64,000 bases of DNA from positions 1 to 64,000 of the forward strand of contig NZ_PJAR01000031.1 of the NCBI RefSeq assembly GCF_002836745.1, read 5' to 3'. Position numbers and translations under genes: made by a program. Below the pieces are notes generated by a model, which was given only the letters and a program-made list of their open reading frames with translations, had not been told where the DNA came from and made no database searches. The DNA is from Glaciecola sp. 33A. Lineage in GTDB: Bacteria > Pseudomonadota > Gammaproteobacteria > Enterobacterales > Alteromonadaceae. Shown in pieces: positions 43,032 to 53,961 of this stretch (position 1 is the stretch's first letter; every line of letters begins with the position of its first letter).

Positions 43032-45518
43032 ATGAAGTGTAAACAGTTAGTTCTTATTGCCTTGATGGCATTTACCTCGTTATCATTTGCACAGAGTAAA
43101 TCTGAATTTGTGGTAGAAGATATTCGCGTTGAAGGTTTGCAGCGTGTCGCCCTAGGTGCCGCTCTTACTTACCTTCCAGTGCAGGTCGGCGATCCGTTAA
43201 ATTCCTTCCGTATTAGTCAATTAATACGTTCTTTGTATTCTTCCACGCACTTTGAAAAAGTTGAAATACTGCGCGACGGTGACGTACTGATTGTGCGCGT
43301 CTCTGAGCGGCCAACTATTAGCAACATCGTGTTCGAAGGCAATGATGATATTAAAGATGAGCAGCTTGATGAAAGTTTGCAAAACTCAAATATCCGTGTC
43401 GGTGAGCCATTAGATAGAACGGTGTTAACTTCCATCGAAAATGGCTTGAAAGACTTCTTTTATAGTATTGGTAAATACAATGCTGATGTCACTGCTATTG
43501 TAACCCCGCTACCAAGAAATCGTGTTGACTTGAAATTGCTTTTTGAAGAAGGTGAGGCGGCTAAAATTAAACAAGTTAATATTGTCGGTAACGAATTGTT
43601 CGATGACGAAACATTGTTTCAAATAATGGAACTGAAATTTGACACCCCTTGGTGGGATTTTACGTCTGAAACACGTTATCAACAACAAACATTGTCGGGT
43701 GATTTGGAAAAATTAACCAGCTTCTATAAAGACAGAGGTTACTTACGCTTTGCCATTAGTACTACGCAAGTATCAATGACCCCAGAAAAAGATGCCATTT
43801 ATATTGGTATGAACTTAGATGAAGGCGAGCAATACACCATTTCTGAAGTTGAATTGGTTGGCGATCTCTTGGGCTTTGAAGACTTTTTAAATCAAGTCCT
43901 GCCGCTTTCTGCAGGTGAGTTGTATAATCAAGCAACGGTGACGTACAGCGAAGAATTTATTAGTAAGTACTTAGGACGTTTTGGCTATGCTTACCCGACG
44001 GTAACCACGATTCCAGACATCAATGATGAAGACAAAACGGTGAAGCTGTCGTTGTCTGTTGATCCTGGTAAACGTATTTACGTTCGCCGCATAAACTTCC
44101 AAGGTAATGTGATTACGTCAGACGAAGTACTGCGTCAAAACCTTAGCCAGCTTGAAGGTACGTGGTTGTCAGAGCAATTATTAGAAGGCTCAAAGGCATC
44201 TTTATCTCGGTTGACGTATATGGAAACGGTTGATTTTGAGACAATCAGGGTGCCTGGCGAAGACGACAAAGTTGATGTTGAGTTTAAAGTAAAAGAACAA
44301 GCCTCAGGCTCGTTCCAAGCTGGTATTGGTTATGGTGATAACACCAAACTAAGCTTAAATGCAGGCATTCAACAGGACAATTTCTTAGGAACCGGTAAGC
44401 GCATTGGTTTGAACGTGTCTACGGTGTCTTATCAACAGTCAATACAGTTAAATTACACTGACCCTTACTTCACGATCGACGGTATTAGTTTGGGCGGTAG
44501 TGTCGGTTATAGTAAGTTTGATGGTGGTAACTTTGGTGTCGTTCAATACGACAGTGAACGTTATCAAATAGGCGCAAACGTGGGTTATCCTATTAATGAG
44601 GTAAACCGAATTAGTTTTGGATTAACCTATGCCAATGTTGAGCTATCAAGCGATAATACATCTTTTGAACAAACGGCACGCTTCTATGACCAATTTAGAA
44701 CCTTAGATCAGCCTGATTCAGCGATTAAATATCAAAGTTTCTTAGCATCAGCGACTTGGTCACGTTCAACCCTCAACCGCGGTTTATTCCCGACAGATGG
44801 TTCGTCGCAACGTGCATCATTTAGTATCACAACGCCGAATTCAGATGTTAACTATTTCAAATTTATTGCAGACACCAAATGGTATTATGCACTGAGCCAA
44901 AATCAGCGTTGGTCAATCCTTGCTAGAATGCGTTTAGGTTATGGTAACGGTTATGGCGATAAAAATGGCAGTGAGCAAATACTGCCATTTACTGAAAACT
45001 TTACCGCCGGTGGTGCTGATACATTGCGCGGTTTTGAAGACAACACGGTGGGGCCGCGTGGCGTTCAGCGTATTTCCTCACAAATTGGCACCACCCCATT
45101 TGGTACGCCTGTTTTCGGTAGCCCGGATACTGACAGTGTCGTTGTTTCACAAAGAAGCTTAGGTGGTAACGCGATGGCCATAGGTGGTTTAGAGTTAATT
45201 GTACCAACCCCCTTTGTTGATACCGAATTCGACAGTTCAGTACGCACTTCAATTTTCCTTGATGTGGGTAATGTGTGGGATACTGAGTTTGATTACAACG
45301 AATACAAAGATCTTGAATTCGTTGGCAGAAGCGGTGCAGGTCAACCCTCAGCAGTAGGTGATTTCAGCGATTGGAGTCAGTTCAGAAGTTCTGCCGGCAT
45401 ATCCGTACAATGGATTTCACCGATGGGACCGCTAGTATTTAGCTTTTCTAAAGAAATTAGTTCAGAAGATGGTGATAATCCTAAATTCTTTACGTTTAAC
45501 ATTGGCTCAACTTTCTAA
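43032..45518 (+). CDS. bamA: Outer membrane protein assembly factor BamA
   Basis: The 828-residue Omp85 protein inserts beta-barrel proteins in the outer membrane. It has a signal peptide (MKCKQLVLIALMAFTSLSFAQ), five POTRA domains (about residues 22-425, e.g. IRVEGLQRV, RRINFQGNVITSDEVLRQ) and a 16-strand barrel. Loop 6 carries a VRGF-like motif (LRGFEDNTVGPRG). The C-terminal Phe (NIGSTF) is the expected sorting signal. skp follows. Confidence 0.98.
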   Translation: MKCKQLVLIALMAFTSLSFAQSKSEFVVEDIRVEGLQRVALGAALTYLPVQVGDPLNSFRISQLIRSLYSSTHFEKVEILRDGDVLIVRVSERPTISNIVFEGNDDIKDEQLDESLQNSNIRVGEPLDRTVLTSIENGLKDFFYSIGKYNADVTAIVTPLPRNRVDLKLLFEEGEAAKIKQVNIVGNELFDDETLFQIMELKFDTPWWDFTSETRYQQQTLSGDLEKLTSFYKDRGYLRFAISTTQVSMTPEKDAIYIGMNLDEGEQYTISEVELVGDLLGFEDFLNQVLPLSAGELYNQATVTYSEEFISKYLGRFGYAYPTVTTIPDINDEDKTVKLSLSVDPGKRIYVRRINFQGNVITSDEVLRQNLSQLEGTWLSEQLLEGSKASLSRLTYMETVDFETIRVPGEDDKVDVEFKVKEQASGSFQAGIGYGDNTKLSLNAGIQQDNFLGTGKRIGLNVSTVSYQQSIQLNYTDPYFTIDGISLGGSVGYSKFDGGNFGVVQYDSERYQIGANVGYPINEVNRISFGLTYANVELSSDNTSFEQTARFYDQFRTLDQPDSAIKYQSFLASATWSRSTLNRGLFPTDGSSQRASFSITTPNSDVNYFKFIADTKWYYALSQNQRWSILARMRLGYGNGYGDKNGSEQILPFTENFTAGGADTLRGFEDNTVGPRGVQRISSQIGTTPFGTPVFGSPDTDSVVVSQRSLGGNAMAIGGLELIVPTPFVDTEFDSSVRTSIFLDVGNVWDTEFDYNEYKDLEFVGRSGAGQPSAVGDFSDWSQFRSSAGISVQWISPMGPLVFSFSKEISSEDGDNPKFFTFNIGSTF

Positions 45519-45615
45519 AGCCTTGTTAACGTAGTATCATATACACAAATCAAGCTTATAATAGTTGGGTGCCAAGACGCCCAATAAAAAACGGAACAGA
45601 TTAAAGGAGTTTCCA

Positions 45616-46134
45616 TTGAAAATATTTACTAAAACACTAATCGCGGGCGCTATGCTTAGCTCTGCATTGTTGACAACTGCTGTGCAAGCTGCGGAGCAAA
45701 AGTTCGGTGTTGTTGATGTACAAGGTATTGTGCGCTCATTGCCACAGTTTGCAGAAATAGCACAAATTGTGACTGGTGAATTCAAGGATCAAATCCAAGA
45801 AGTCAATACACAAAGCGAAGAATACAATTTCTTAATTCAAAAGCTTCAGCGTGAAAGTGCAACCATGAGTGATGCTGATAAAACGAAATTAGAAGACCAA
45901 ATTATTGCACTGCAAAAAACATTACAAGAAAAAACCGGTCCACTTCAGAAAGACATGCAAACTCGTGAACAAGAAGAGCAAAGAAAATTGCTTGGTCTAG
46001 TGATGCAAGCTGTTGAAAAAATTGCAGCTGAAGGTAAGTATGATGTGGTTTTAAACAGAAGCACAACGCCTTTCGTAAAGCCTGAATTTGATATCTCACA
46101 GCAAGTATTAGAGCAAGTAACTAAAGCCCAGTAA
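45616..46134 (+). CDS. skp: Periplasmic chaperone Skp (OmpH)
   Basis: The 172-residue chaperone has a signal peptide (KIFTKTLIAGAMLSSALLTTAVQA) and a long coiled-coil body (residues ~50-140). Skp holds unfolded porins for BamA. The start is TTG at 45616, with AAAGGAG six bases upstream; the open frame back to 45565 would put 17 basic residues before the signal peptide. The next gene should be lpxD but is fabZ after a terminator-like hairpin. Confidence 0.94.
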   Translation: MKIFTKTLIAGAMLSSALLTTAVQAAEQKFGVVDVQGIVRSLPQFAEIAQIVTGEFKDQIQEVNTQSEEYNFLIQKLQRESATMSDADKTKLEDQIIALQKTLQEKTGPLQKDMQTREQEEQRKLLGLVMQAVEKIAAEGKYDVVLNRSTTPFVKPEFDISQQVLEQVTKAQ

Positions 46135-46196
46135 CAGTAAATAGAGGTCGTCAGTCGATGCAAATGATTGCGATATCTATAGTTCTGGCGAATATC

Positions 46197-46229
46197 AGGC
46201 CAACCAATCGGTTGGTCTGATTTGTTTTT
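46197..46229 (+). terminator. Terminator-like hairpin between skp and fabZ
   Basis: A 9-bp stem with two G-T pairs (46197-46205 and 46210-46218) has an AATC tetraloop and is followed by GATTTGTTTTT. It occupies the place where lpxD lies in relatives. Confidence 0.7.
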
Positions 46230-46291
46230 GCTCCTCAAAAGTGTATCTTATGCATCCATGTTGCAGGACAAAAATAATAGAGTGACTGGCT

Positions 46292-46310
46292 AAGCGAAAT
46301 CGATTCGCTT
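46292..46310 (+). other. Short hairpin in the fabZ leader
   Basis: AAGCGAA (46292-46298) pairs with TTCGCTT (46304-46310) around an ATCGA loop, 20 bases before the fabZ start. Its role is unknown. Confidence 0.4.
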
Positions 46311-46330
46311 TAGACCGCAAAGGAAATATT

Positions 46331-46777
46331 TTGGCAGACTCACAAAAGACTATTTACATTAAAGAAATAATGGAATTACTACCCCATAGATATCCATTTC
46401 TATTAATCGATCGCGTTACTGATTACGAACTTGGCAAGTCAATTAAAGGGTATAAAAACATTACCTTTAATGAACCTTGTTTTACCGGCCACTTCCCGGG
46501 CCAACCTATTTTTCCCGGCGTAATGATCCTTGAAGGTTTAGCCCAAGCTGCTGGTGTGCTTGGTTTTAAAACCATGGGCAGTAGCGATCAATTGTATCTT
46601 TATGCAGGTATCGATAAAGCCCGATTTAAGCGTCCATGCGGACCTGGAGATCGCCTAGATTATGCGGTTGAGCTTATTAAAGAACGCCGCGGTATTTGGA
46701 AATTTTCTGGTGTCGCTACGGTTGATGGTGCGATAGTTTGCAGCGCTGATTTTATGTGTGCAATGAGAGATATGTAA
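46331..46777 (+). CDS. fabZ: 3-hydroxyacyl-[acyl-carrier-protein] dehydratase FabZ
   Basis: The 148-residue hot-dog-fold enzyme dehydrates 3-hydroxyacyl-ACP in fatty acid synthesis. It contains [14 protein letters not shown] and the catalytic His in [19 protein letters not shown]. The start is TTG at 46331, with AAAGGA upstream. It shares its substrate pool (3-hydroxyacyl-ACP) with LpxA, whose gene begins 2 bases after the stop. Confidence 0.97.
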   Translation: MADSQKTIYIKEIMELLPHRYPFLLIDRVTDYELGKSIKGYKNITFNEPCFTGHFPGQPIFPGVMILEGLAQAAGVLGFKTMGSSDQLYLYAGIDKARFKRPCGPGDRLDYAVELIKERRGIWKFSGVATVDGAIVCSADFMCAMRDM

Positions 46778-46778
46778 T

Positions 46779-47549
46779 ATGATACATCCTTCATCGATAA
46801 TATCAGCATCAGCTAACATTGGTAAAAATGTTCAAATAGGTGCATTTTGTATCATTGGCGATAATGTGGACATTGGCGATAACTGTGTGTTTAATTCACA
46901 CATAGTGGTCAAAGGGCATTCAAAAATTGGTAAAAATAATGTGTTTTTCCAGTTTTGTTCTATCGGTGAAGATTGTCAGGACAAAAAATACGCAGGTGAA
47001 GCCACTTATCTTGAAATTGGTGACGACAATGTGTTTCGTGAGTCGTGCACTATTCATCGAGGCACGATACAAGACGAGAGTGTGACTCGAATTGGTAGTC
47101 GTAATTTATTTATGGTTAACGCGCATGTTGCGCACGATTGCGTGTTAGGTGACGACAATGTATTTGCAAATAACTGTACGATAGCGGGTCATGTTCACAT
47201 TGCAAGTCAAGTCATTCTTGGTGGTATGACTGCGGTACATCAATTTTGTCACATTGGCGCGCACTCATTTACTGGCGGTGGTGCTGTTGTATTAAAGGAC
47301 ATACCTCCCTACATAATGGTCAGCGGCACTAAACATGTTCCTCAGGGTATTAATAGTGAAGGGTTGAAGCGTCGAGGCTTTACGCCATCTGCTATTATGG
47401 CGATTAAACGTGCCTACAAAGTCATTTACCGTAATGGCAATACAACCGACGAGGCACTGGTGCTGTTGAATGAAATGGCAGAGACAGAGCCCGATGTGAA
47501 AATTTTAGCTGATTTTGTGGCATCCTCAAAACGTGGCATCGTTCGCTAA
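46779..47549 (+). CDS. lpxA: UDP-N-acetylglucosamine O-acyltransferase
   Basis: The 256-residue first enzyme of lipid A synthesis transfers 3-hydroxyacyl from ACP to UDP-GlcNAc. The N-terminal left-handed beta helix has hexapeptide repeats (IGKNVQIGAFCIIGDNVDIG) and the catalytic His in VNAHVAHDC (about residue 118). A helical C-terminal domain starts with INSEGLKRRGFTP. lpxB follows 6 bases later. Confidence 0.97.
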   Translation: MIHPSSIISASANIGKNVQIGAFCIIGDNVDIGDNCVFNSHIVVKGHSKIGKNNVFFQFCSIGEDCQDKKYAGEATYLEIGDDNVFRESCTIHRGTIQDESVTRIGSRNLFMVNAHVAHDCVLGDDNVFANNCTIAGHVHIASQVILGGMTAVHQFCHIGAHSFTGGGAVVLKDIPPYIMVSGTKHVPQGINSEGLKRRGFTPSAIMAIKRAYKVIYRNGNTTDEALVLLNEMAETEPDVKILADFVASSKRGIVR

Positions 47550-47554
47550 ATCGG

Positions 47555-48745
47555 ATGACTACTGTTGAGTCACTGATAGATAAAATAACAAGTGATAAAC
47601 CGCTGCGAATTGGTATTGTCGCCGGCGAAGCATCAGGTGATGTGCTCGCTGCTGGTTTTGTTGCCGTCCTCAAAAAGATGTACCCAAATGCCAGTTTCGA
47701 AGGTATTGGTGGTAAACATCTTACTGCGCTGGGCCTAGATTCTTTATTTGATATGGAAGAATTATCCGTAATGGGCTTAGTAGAAGTGCTAAAGCACTTG
47801 CCTCGTTTACTGCACATTCGCAAAACCGTTATTCAGCATTTTCTCAATAAACCGCCAGATATATTCATTGGTGTGGACGCCCCTGACTTTAATCTTGCGG
47901 TGGAAACAAAACTTAAAAAAGCCGGTATAAAAACGGTTCATTACATTAGTCCAACGATATGGGCGTGGCGCGAATCACGCATTCATAAAATAGCTAGAGC
48001 GACTAACTTAGTACTGGGTATTTTTCCATTCGAAGCCAGCATTTATCGACAGTACAAGGTGCCTTATCAATATGTCGGCCACACTATGGCTGATAGCATC
48101 CCACTAGTCCCGGACCAATCAGGCAAAAGAACACTGTTTGCATTGGAAAGTACCGATAAGGTATTGGCTTTATTGCCCGGAAGTCGTGCGCGAGAAGTTG
48201 ACACTTTGCTGCCTGACTTTATAAAAGCAGCTGAGTTACTTGCGCTTAGCTTGCCCGCCTTAAAAGTGCTCATACCAGCGGCAAATGAGGCTCGAGAAAG
48301 ACAAATCAAGTTGTTACTAAAAGAGCTTAAGCCAGTCGTGCACGTGCGAGTGACGCAAATGTCAGCTCGAGATGTGATGATCGCTGCTGATGCGGTGTTG
48401 TTGGCATCGGGTACGGCCACACTTGAAGCTATGCTGTGCAAAAAACCAATGGTCGTTGGCTATAAAATGTCTGCAATGACACACCTGATCATGCGGCGTT
48501 TGTATAAGCCGGATTTCTTTTCATTACCGAATATTTTAGCCAACGAAGAACTGGTACCCGAATTATTGCAAGAAGATGTGGTTCCGCAAAATATGGCTGA
48601 TAAGTTAAGGCCCATGTTGCAAAGCCAGCCGCATGCATTAATATCACGCTTTACGCAATTACATAAAATGTTGCAGTTAAATGCTGATGAGCAAGCGGCA
48701 AGAGCGATTCAAGCTCTGTTGGCACGGACAAGCAGTGATGAGTAA
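47555..48745 (+). CDS. lpxB: Lipid-A-disaccharide synthase
   Basis: The 396-residue GT19 glycosyltransferase joins UDP-diacyl-GlcN and lipid X. Motifs: [51 protein letters not shown] and [11 protein letters not shown] late [11 protein letters not shown] nucleotide-binding stretch follows. The last 8 bases overlap the rnhB start. Confidence 0.97.
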   Translation: MTTVESLIDKITSDKPLRIGIVAGEASGDVLAAGFVAVLKKMYPNASFEGIGGKHLTALGLDSLFDMEELSVMGLVEVLKHLPRLLHIRKTVIQHFLNKPPDIFIGVDAPDFNLAVETKLKKAGIKTVHYISPTIWAWRESRIHKIARATNLVLGIFPFEASIYRQYKVPYQYVGHTMADSIPLVPDQSGKRTLFALESTDKVLALLPGSRAREVDTLLPDFIKAAELLALSLPALKVLIPAANEARERQIKLLLKELKPVVHVRVTQMSARDVMIAADAVLLASGTATLEAMLCKKPMVVGYKMSAMTHLIMRRLYKPDFFSLPNILANEELVPELLQEDVVPQNMADKLRPMLQSQPHALISRFTQLHKMLQLNADEQAARAIQALLARTSSDE

Positions 48746-49382
48746 ACAAGCACAGTTAGATGCTATTAAGATGTCAATTCAGTGCTACTCATTAGTTGCC
48801 GGCGTCGATGAAGTCGGTCGTGGTCCATTAGCGGGTGACGTTGTTACAGCTGCCGTCATACTTGACCCTCAAAAGCCAATTTTAGGATTAGCTGATTCAA
48901 AAAAATTATCTGAAAAAAAACGTAATGAATTATCAGTACTGATTAAGCAAAACGCGTTATCATGGAGCCTAGGACGTGCAAGCGTATTGGAAATTGACCA
49001 GCTCAACATACTTCACGCCACTATGTTAGCTATGAAGCGCGCTGTTGAAGGATTGAATATTCAACCCGAACACGTGCTAGTGGATGGAAATCGCTGCCCA
49101 ATTTGGACCTATAGTAGTCATGCTGTTGTCAAAGGTGATGCGTTATTTGCACAAATTTCGGCCGCTTCTATTATTGCCAAAGTGGCAAGGGACAATGAGA
49201 TGATTGCGTTGGACAAACAGTATCCACAATATGGATTTGCAGCGCATAAAGGCTACCCTACAAAAGCACACGTAGCCGCATTACAAGAGCATGGCCCACT
49301 GTCATGTTATCGACAAAGTTTTAAGCCTGTACAGAGCGTTTTAGCTTTGTGGCAAGGCGAGTTACAGGACGAGGTAAAATAA
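48738..49382 (+). CDS. rnhB: Ribonuclease HII
   Basis: The 214-residue enzyme removes ribonucleotides from DNA. Catalytic acids are in [14 protein letters not shown] (Asp-Glu), VLVDGNRCP and KVARDNEM. The ATG at 48738 is chosen; it overlaps the lpxB stop by 8 bases and gives the expected length, while the ATG at 48681 is deep inside lpxB. dnaE begins on the base after the stop. Confidence 0.95.
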   Translation: MSKQAQLDAIKMSIQCYSLVAGVDEVGRGPLAGDVVTAAVILDPQKPILGLADSKKLSEKKRNELSVLIKQNALSWSLGRASVLEIDQLNILHATMLAMKRAVEGLNIQPEHVLVDGNRCPIWTYSSHAVVKGDALFAQISAASIIAKVARDNEMIALDKQYPQYGFAAHKGYPTKAHVAALQEHGPLSCYRQSFKPVQSVLALWQGELQDEVK

Positions 49383-52300
49383 GTGTCAGCCAATTTTGTA
49401 CACTTACGAGTGCATAGCGATTATTCAATGCAAGACGGCTTAAACAAAGTAAAGCCGATTTTAGCAAAAACAAAATCCATGAATATGCCAGCAATTGCGA
49501 TCACCGATCTGATGAATATGTGCGGTTTGGTGAAGTTCTATTCCGCTGCCTTTAGTATCGGTGTAAAGCCTATTATCGGTTGTGATATTTGGTTATTGTC
49601 TTCGCACTTTCCAGATGAAATAACGCGCTTAACCTTGATTGCTAAAAATATTCAAGGCTACAAAAACATCACCGAAATCATTTCCCGAGCTTATCGACAA
49701 GGCCACGTGCAGCATAAAGTCGTGGTGCGTCAAGAATGGCTAGCTGAATACGCGGAAGGTGTGATTGTTTTATCAGGCGCATTGGCGGGTGATCTGGGCA
49801 TTGCGTTAACTAAAAATAATCCGGAAATTGCCAATAATATAAGTGCATTTTTTCGACAGCACTTTCACGACCATTTCTATATTGAGTTGATGCGCACGGG
49901 CCGTGATGGAGAAGAAGACTACATTCATCGCGCCGTTGAATGGGCCGCTCAGAATGACTTGCCGGTAGTGGCGACCAATGAAGTTTGCTTTATTGAGCCG
50001 GAAGGTTATGAACCCCATGAAGTGCGTGTTTGCATCAGTGAAGGTTATACACTAGATGACAAGCGTCGACCTAAAAAGCACAGTGAGCAGCAATACTTAC
50101 GCAGCGCAGAGGAAATGACGGCGCTGTTTAAAGACATTCCTTCTGCAATACATAACAGCGTTGAAATAGCTAAACGCTGCAATGCCGAACTGACCTTAGG
50201 TGAGTACTTTTTACCGCAGTTCCCAACCGGTGATATGAGCACAGAGGACTTCTTGGTTAAAGTCTCTGAAGAAGGATTAGAACGCCGCTTAGGCAAAATA
50301 TTTACCGATGAAGTTGAACGCCAAGAAAAACGCGCAGAGTACGATGAACGTCTTCAAAGAGAGCTCAAAGTTATTAACCAAATGGGCTTTCCTGGTTACT
50401 TCTTGATCGTGATGGAATTTATTCAGTGGAGCAAAGACAATAATATTCCGGTGGGTCCGGGGCGTGGGTCAGGCGCGGGCTCTTTAGTTGCCTATGCCTT
50501 AGATATTACCGACCTTGATCCGCTAGAGTTTGAGCTGCTTTTTGAACGCTTTTTGAATCCAGAACGGGTGTCCATGCCGGATTTCGATATCGACTTTTGT
50601 ATGGACCGTCGCGACGAAGTCATTGATCACGTCGCAGAAATTTATGGTCGTGACGCGGTATCCCAAATTATTACCTTCGGCACGATGGCAGCAAAAGCGG
50701 TTATTCGTGATGTCGGCAGAGTGCTCGGTCATCCTTATGGCTTTGTTGACCGCATTTCAAAAATGATACCCGCTGATCCTGGCATGACATTGGAAAAAGC
50801 ATTTGCCGTTGAGCCTCGATTACCTGAACTTTATGAGCAAGATGAAGATGTAAAAGAACTCATTGATACTGCGCGTATCCTTGAGGGCGTGACTCGAAAC
50901 GCCGGTAAACATGCGGGAGGTGTTGTTATATCACCGACCACTATTACTGATTTTTCGCCGCTATACTGCGACGACACGGGTGCTAACCCCGTCACCCAAT
51001 TTGATAAAAATGATGTTGAAACAGCTGGCTTAGTTAAATTCGATTTCTTGGGTTTGCGTACACTGACTATTATTCAGTGGGCAACCGATATGATCAGAAA
51101 AGTGCATGGGGTAGATGTCGATATTACGCAAATTCCTCTTGAAGACCCTAAATGCTTCAAAGTACTCCAAAAAGCTCAGACAACGGCAGTGTTTCAGCTC
51201 GAGTCTCGGGGAATGAAAGACTTAATCAACCGCCTCAAACCCGACTGTTTTGAAGACATAATCGCACTTGTGGCGCTGTTTAGACCGGGTCCATTGCAGT
51301 CTGGCATGGTTGATAACTTCATTGATAGAAAGCACGGTCGTGAAGCGATTTCATATCCTGATGCTGAGTATCAACATGAGTGTTTACGAGACATCCTTGA
51401 ACCAACTTATGGCATTATTCTTTATCAAGAACAAGTAATGCAGATTGCTCAGGTAATGTCTGGGTATTCACTTGGTGGCGCTGACTTGTTGCGTCGAGCA
51501 ATGGGTAAGAAAAACGCAGAAGAAATGGCTAAGCAGCGGGAGTCTTTTGAGCAAGGCGCTGCAGACAACAACATTGATGCCGAATTATCCATAAAAATAT
51601 TCGACTTAGTTGAAAAGTTTGCCGGTTATGGTTTTAACAAATCACACTCCGCAGCTTATGCGCTGGTGTCTTATCAAACGCTTTGGCTAAAAACACATTA
51701 CCCAGCTGAATTTATGTCCGCGGTTATGTCTGCAGATATGGATAACACGGACAAAATAGTCACCCTTGTGGATGAGTGTGGTCATATGAATCTGGATATT
51801 CTGCCGCCAGATCTTAATGCCGGACAATATAAGTTTACGGTCAATGCCGATGGCCAAATCGTGTATGGTATTGGCGCTATTAAAGGTGTTGGTGAAGGCG
51901 CTGTTGAAGCGATTATCGAAGCACGAGAACAGCAAGGTAAGTTTAAAGACTTGTTCGATTTTTGTGCTAAAGTTGATGTTAAACGCGTCAGTAAACGGGT
52001 ACTTGAGAAGTTAGTACTTAGCGGTGCAATGGATAATTTGGGCCCGCATAGGGCCGCGTTAATGGCTACCATTAAAGATGCATTAAATGCTGCCAGTCAG
52101 CATGCAAAGGCGGAGCTTGCTGGTCAAGCTGACTTATTCGGTGTGCAAATCGAGTCAGCAGAAGACATCACCAATGCATTTGCGAAAGTGCCGGAGTGGT
52201 CAGAAAAAGTATGGTTAGATGGCGAAAAAGAAACCTTAGGACTATATTTGACTGGGCACCCAATTAATCAGTATTTGAAAGAGATTAAGCAATACACCGA

Positions 52301-52847
52301 TGGCAGGTTAGCGGACTTAACGCCGACCAATCGTGACCACTTCATCAGCACCGTTGGATTAGTCATTGGGGTTCGTGTCATGACCAATAAAAAGGGTCGC
52401 CGATGGGGTATTGTGACATTAGATGACAAGTCTGCCAGAATGGATGTGCGTTTTTACCCAGAAATGTATGAACAATTTGAATCTGTGCTAGTTTCTGACA
52501 ATTTATTGTGGGTAAAAGGACAGGTCAGCTTTGATGATTTTAACGGTGGCAATACAATAAACGCAAAAGATGTGTTAACAATTGTTCAAGCTCGTAGTAA
52601 ATACGTTAAGCAATTAAAAATAAGTATTCCAGAAAAGTTGTGTACCTTGTCAACAGTCGCTAAAGTACAGGGCATATTGCAAGTATATAAGAATGGTACC
52701 TGCCCGCTGCATCTTCATGTACAACATGAAGATGCAGAAGTAACGATTGCTTCAGGTGCGCAATGGTGTGTAGAGCCAGAAGAACAATTATTAGCTGAGT
52801 TGCGCCATGTATTAGGCGCAGAGCAAGTTAACTTAGAATTTAACTAA
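49383..52847 (+). CDS. dnaE: DNA polymerase III alpha subunit
   Basis: The 1154-residue replicative polymerase carries an N-terminal PHP domain ([19 protein letters not shown]). The catalytic palm has [19 protein letters not shown], with Asp at about residues 400 and 402, and [14 protein letters not shown] sits just before it. A helix-hairpin-helix region and an OB fold lie near residues 980-1060 ([20 protein letters not shown]). The start is GTG at 49383, immediately after the rnhB stop. Confidence 0.98.
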   Translation: MSANFVHLRVHSDYSMQDGLNKVKPILAKTKSMNMPAIAITDLMNMCGLVKFYSAAFSIGVKPIIGCDIWLLSSHFPDEITRLTLIAKNIQGYKNITEIISRAYRQGHVQHKVVVRQEWLAEYAEGVIVLSGALAGDLGIALTKNNPEIANNISAFFRQHFHDHFYIELMRTGRDGEEDYIHRAVEWAAQNDLPVVATNEVCFIEPEGYEPHEVRVCISEGYTLDDKRRPKKHSEQQYLRSAEEMTALFKDIPSAIHNSVEIAKRCNAELTLGEYFLPQFPTGDMSTEDFLVKVSEEGLERRLGKIFTDEVERQEKRAEYDERLQRELKVINQMGFPGYFLIVMEFIQWSKDNNIPVGPGRGSGAGSLVAYALDITDLDPLEFELLFERFLNPERVSMPDFDIDFCMDRRDEVIDHVAEIYGRDAVSQIITFGTMAAKAVIRDVGRVLGHPYGFVDRISKMIPADPGMTLEKAFAVEPRLPELYEQDEDVKELIDTARILEGVTRNAGKHAGGVVISPTTITDFSPLYCDDTGANPVTQFDKNDVETAGLVKFDFLGLRTLTIIQWATDMIRKVHGVDVDITQIPLEDPKCFKVLQKAQTTAVFQLESRGMKDLINRLKPDCFEDIIALVALFRPGPLQSGMVDNFIDRKHGREAISYPDAEYQHECLRDILEPTYGIILYQEQVMQIAQVMSGYSLGGADLLRRAMGKKNAEEMAKQRESFEQGAADNNIDAELSIKIFDLVEKFAGYGFNKSHSAAYALVSYQTLWLKTHYPAEFMSAVMSADMDNTDKIVTLVDECGHMNLDILPPDLNAGQYKFTVNADGQIVYGIGAIKGVGEGAVEAIIEAREQQGKFKDLFDFCAKVDVKRVSKRVLEKLVLSGAMDNLGPHRAALMATIKDALNAASQHAKAELAGQADLFGVQIESAEDITNAFAKVPEWSEKVWLDGEKETLGLYLTGHPINQYLKEIKQYTDGRLADLTPTNRDHFISTVGLVIGVRVMTNKKGRRWGIVTLDDKSARMDVRFYPEMYEQFESVLVSDNLLWVKGQVSFDDFNGGNTINAKDVLTIVQARSKYVKQLKISIPEKLCTLSTVAKVQGILQVYKNGTCPLHLHVQHEDAEVTIASGAQWCVEPEEQLLAELRHVLGAEQVNLEFN

Positions 52848-52890
52848 AAACCTAGTATTAACTAGATTTTACAATGTGTTAGGATTAATC

Positions 52891-53847
52891 ATGAGTGGAC
52901 ATTTTTTGGATTTCGAGCAGCCTATTGCTGAGTTAGAAGCCAAAATCCGAGAACTGCGTATCGTCAATCAAGGCGGCGAGTTCGACGTGAGTATAGAAGA
53001 AGTGATTGGCAAGCTGAAAGAAAAATGCGCTGAACAAACGAAAAAGGTTTTTTCAAATCTAGGGGCATGGCAAATCACACAAATTGCACGTCACCCTATG
53101 CGTCCTTACACTCAGGACTATATTAACAATATGCTGACTGACTTCGATGAATTAGCGGGTGATCGTGCTTATGCGGACGACAAAGCTATTATTGGCGGAT
53201 TGGCAAAGTTAGATGGTATTCCTGTGATGGTTATTGGCCATCAAAAAGGGCGCGATACGCAAGAAAAAATCAAACGGAATTTTGGTATGCCGAAACCTGA
53301 AGGGTATCGCAAGGCACTGCGTTTAATGAATATGGCAGAAAGATTCAAGTTACCTATTCTTACCTTCATTGATACGCCCGGCGCTTATCCCGGCGTTGGC
53401 GCAGAAGAGCGCAATCAAAGTGAAGCGATAGCAATGAACTTAAAGGTGATGGCTGAGCTTACCGTTCCTATTATTTGCACGGTAATTGGCGAAGGTGGTT
53501 CTGGTGGTGCCTTAGCTATTGGTGTTGGCGATAGAGTGAATATGCTTCAATACAGTACTTATTCGGTTATTTCGCCGGAGGGTTGTGCGTCAATACTGTG
53601 GAAGAGTGCCGCAAAAGCGTCTACGGCAGCCGAAGCGATGGGTGTTACTGCGCCGCAAATTAAAGCACTAGGCCTCATTAACAGTATTGTAGAAGAGCCA
53701 CTAGGTGCAGCACATAGAGATTACAGCGGCATGGCGGCTAATCTGAAAGCGGTATTAAAGCAACAGCTTTCACAACTGCAAACGTTACCAATAGAGACTT
53801 TGCTGGAAGAGCGTTACGAACGCCTAATGTCGTTTGGCTATTGTTAG
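52891..53847 (+). CDS. accA: Acetyl-CoA carboxylase carboxyltransferase subunit alpha
   Basis: At 318 residues it matches E. coli AccA (319). It has the crotonase-type core with [52 protein letters not shown] and [15 protein letters not shown]. It forms malonyl-CoA with AccD, AccB and AccC. The ATG at 52891 has AGGA six bases upstream; an in-frame start at 52876 adds five residues only. Confidence 0.97.
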   Translation: MSGHFLDFEQPIAELEAKIRELRIVNQGGEFDVSIEEVIGKLKEKCAEQTKKVFSNLGAWQITQIARHPMRPYTQDYINNMLTDFDELAGDRAYADDKAIIGGLAKLDGIPVMVIGHQKGRDTQEKIKRNFGMPKPEGYRKALRLMNMAERFKLPILTFIDTPGAYPGVGAEERNQSEAIAMNLKVMAELTVPIICTVIGEGGSGGALAIGVGDRVNMLQYSTYSVISPEGCASILWKSAAKASTAAEAMGVTAPQIKALGLINSIVEEPLGAAHRDYSGMAANLKAVLKQQLSQLQTLPIETLLEERYERLMSFGYC

Positions 53848-53961
53848 TCACATTAACTGAACCGTATAGAAAGCGCGGATAGAAATCGCTTATAAAAAGC
53901 ATCGATAGCTGGCTAGGCGTTTATTAATCTTAGCCACCGGCTTAGAACTAATGGAATTGCT

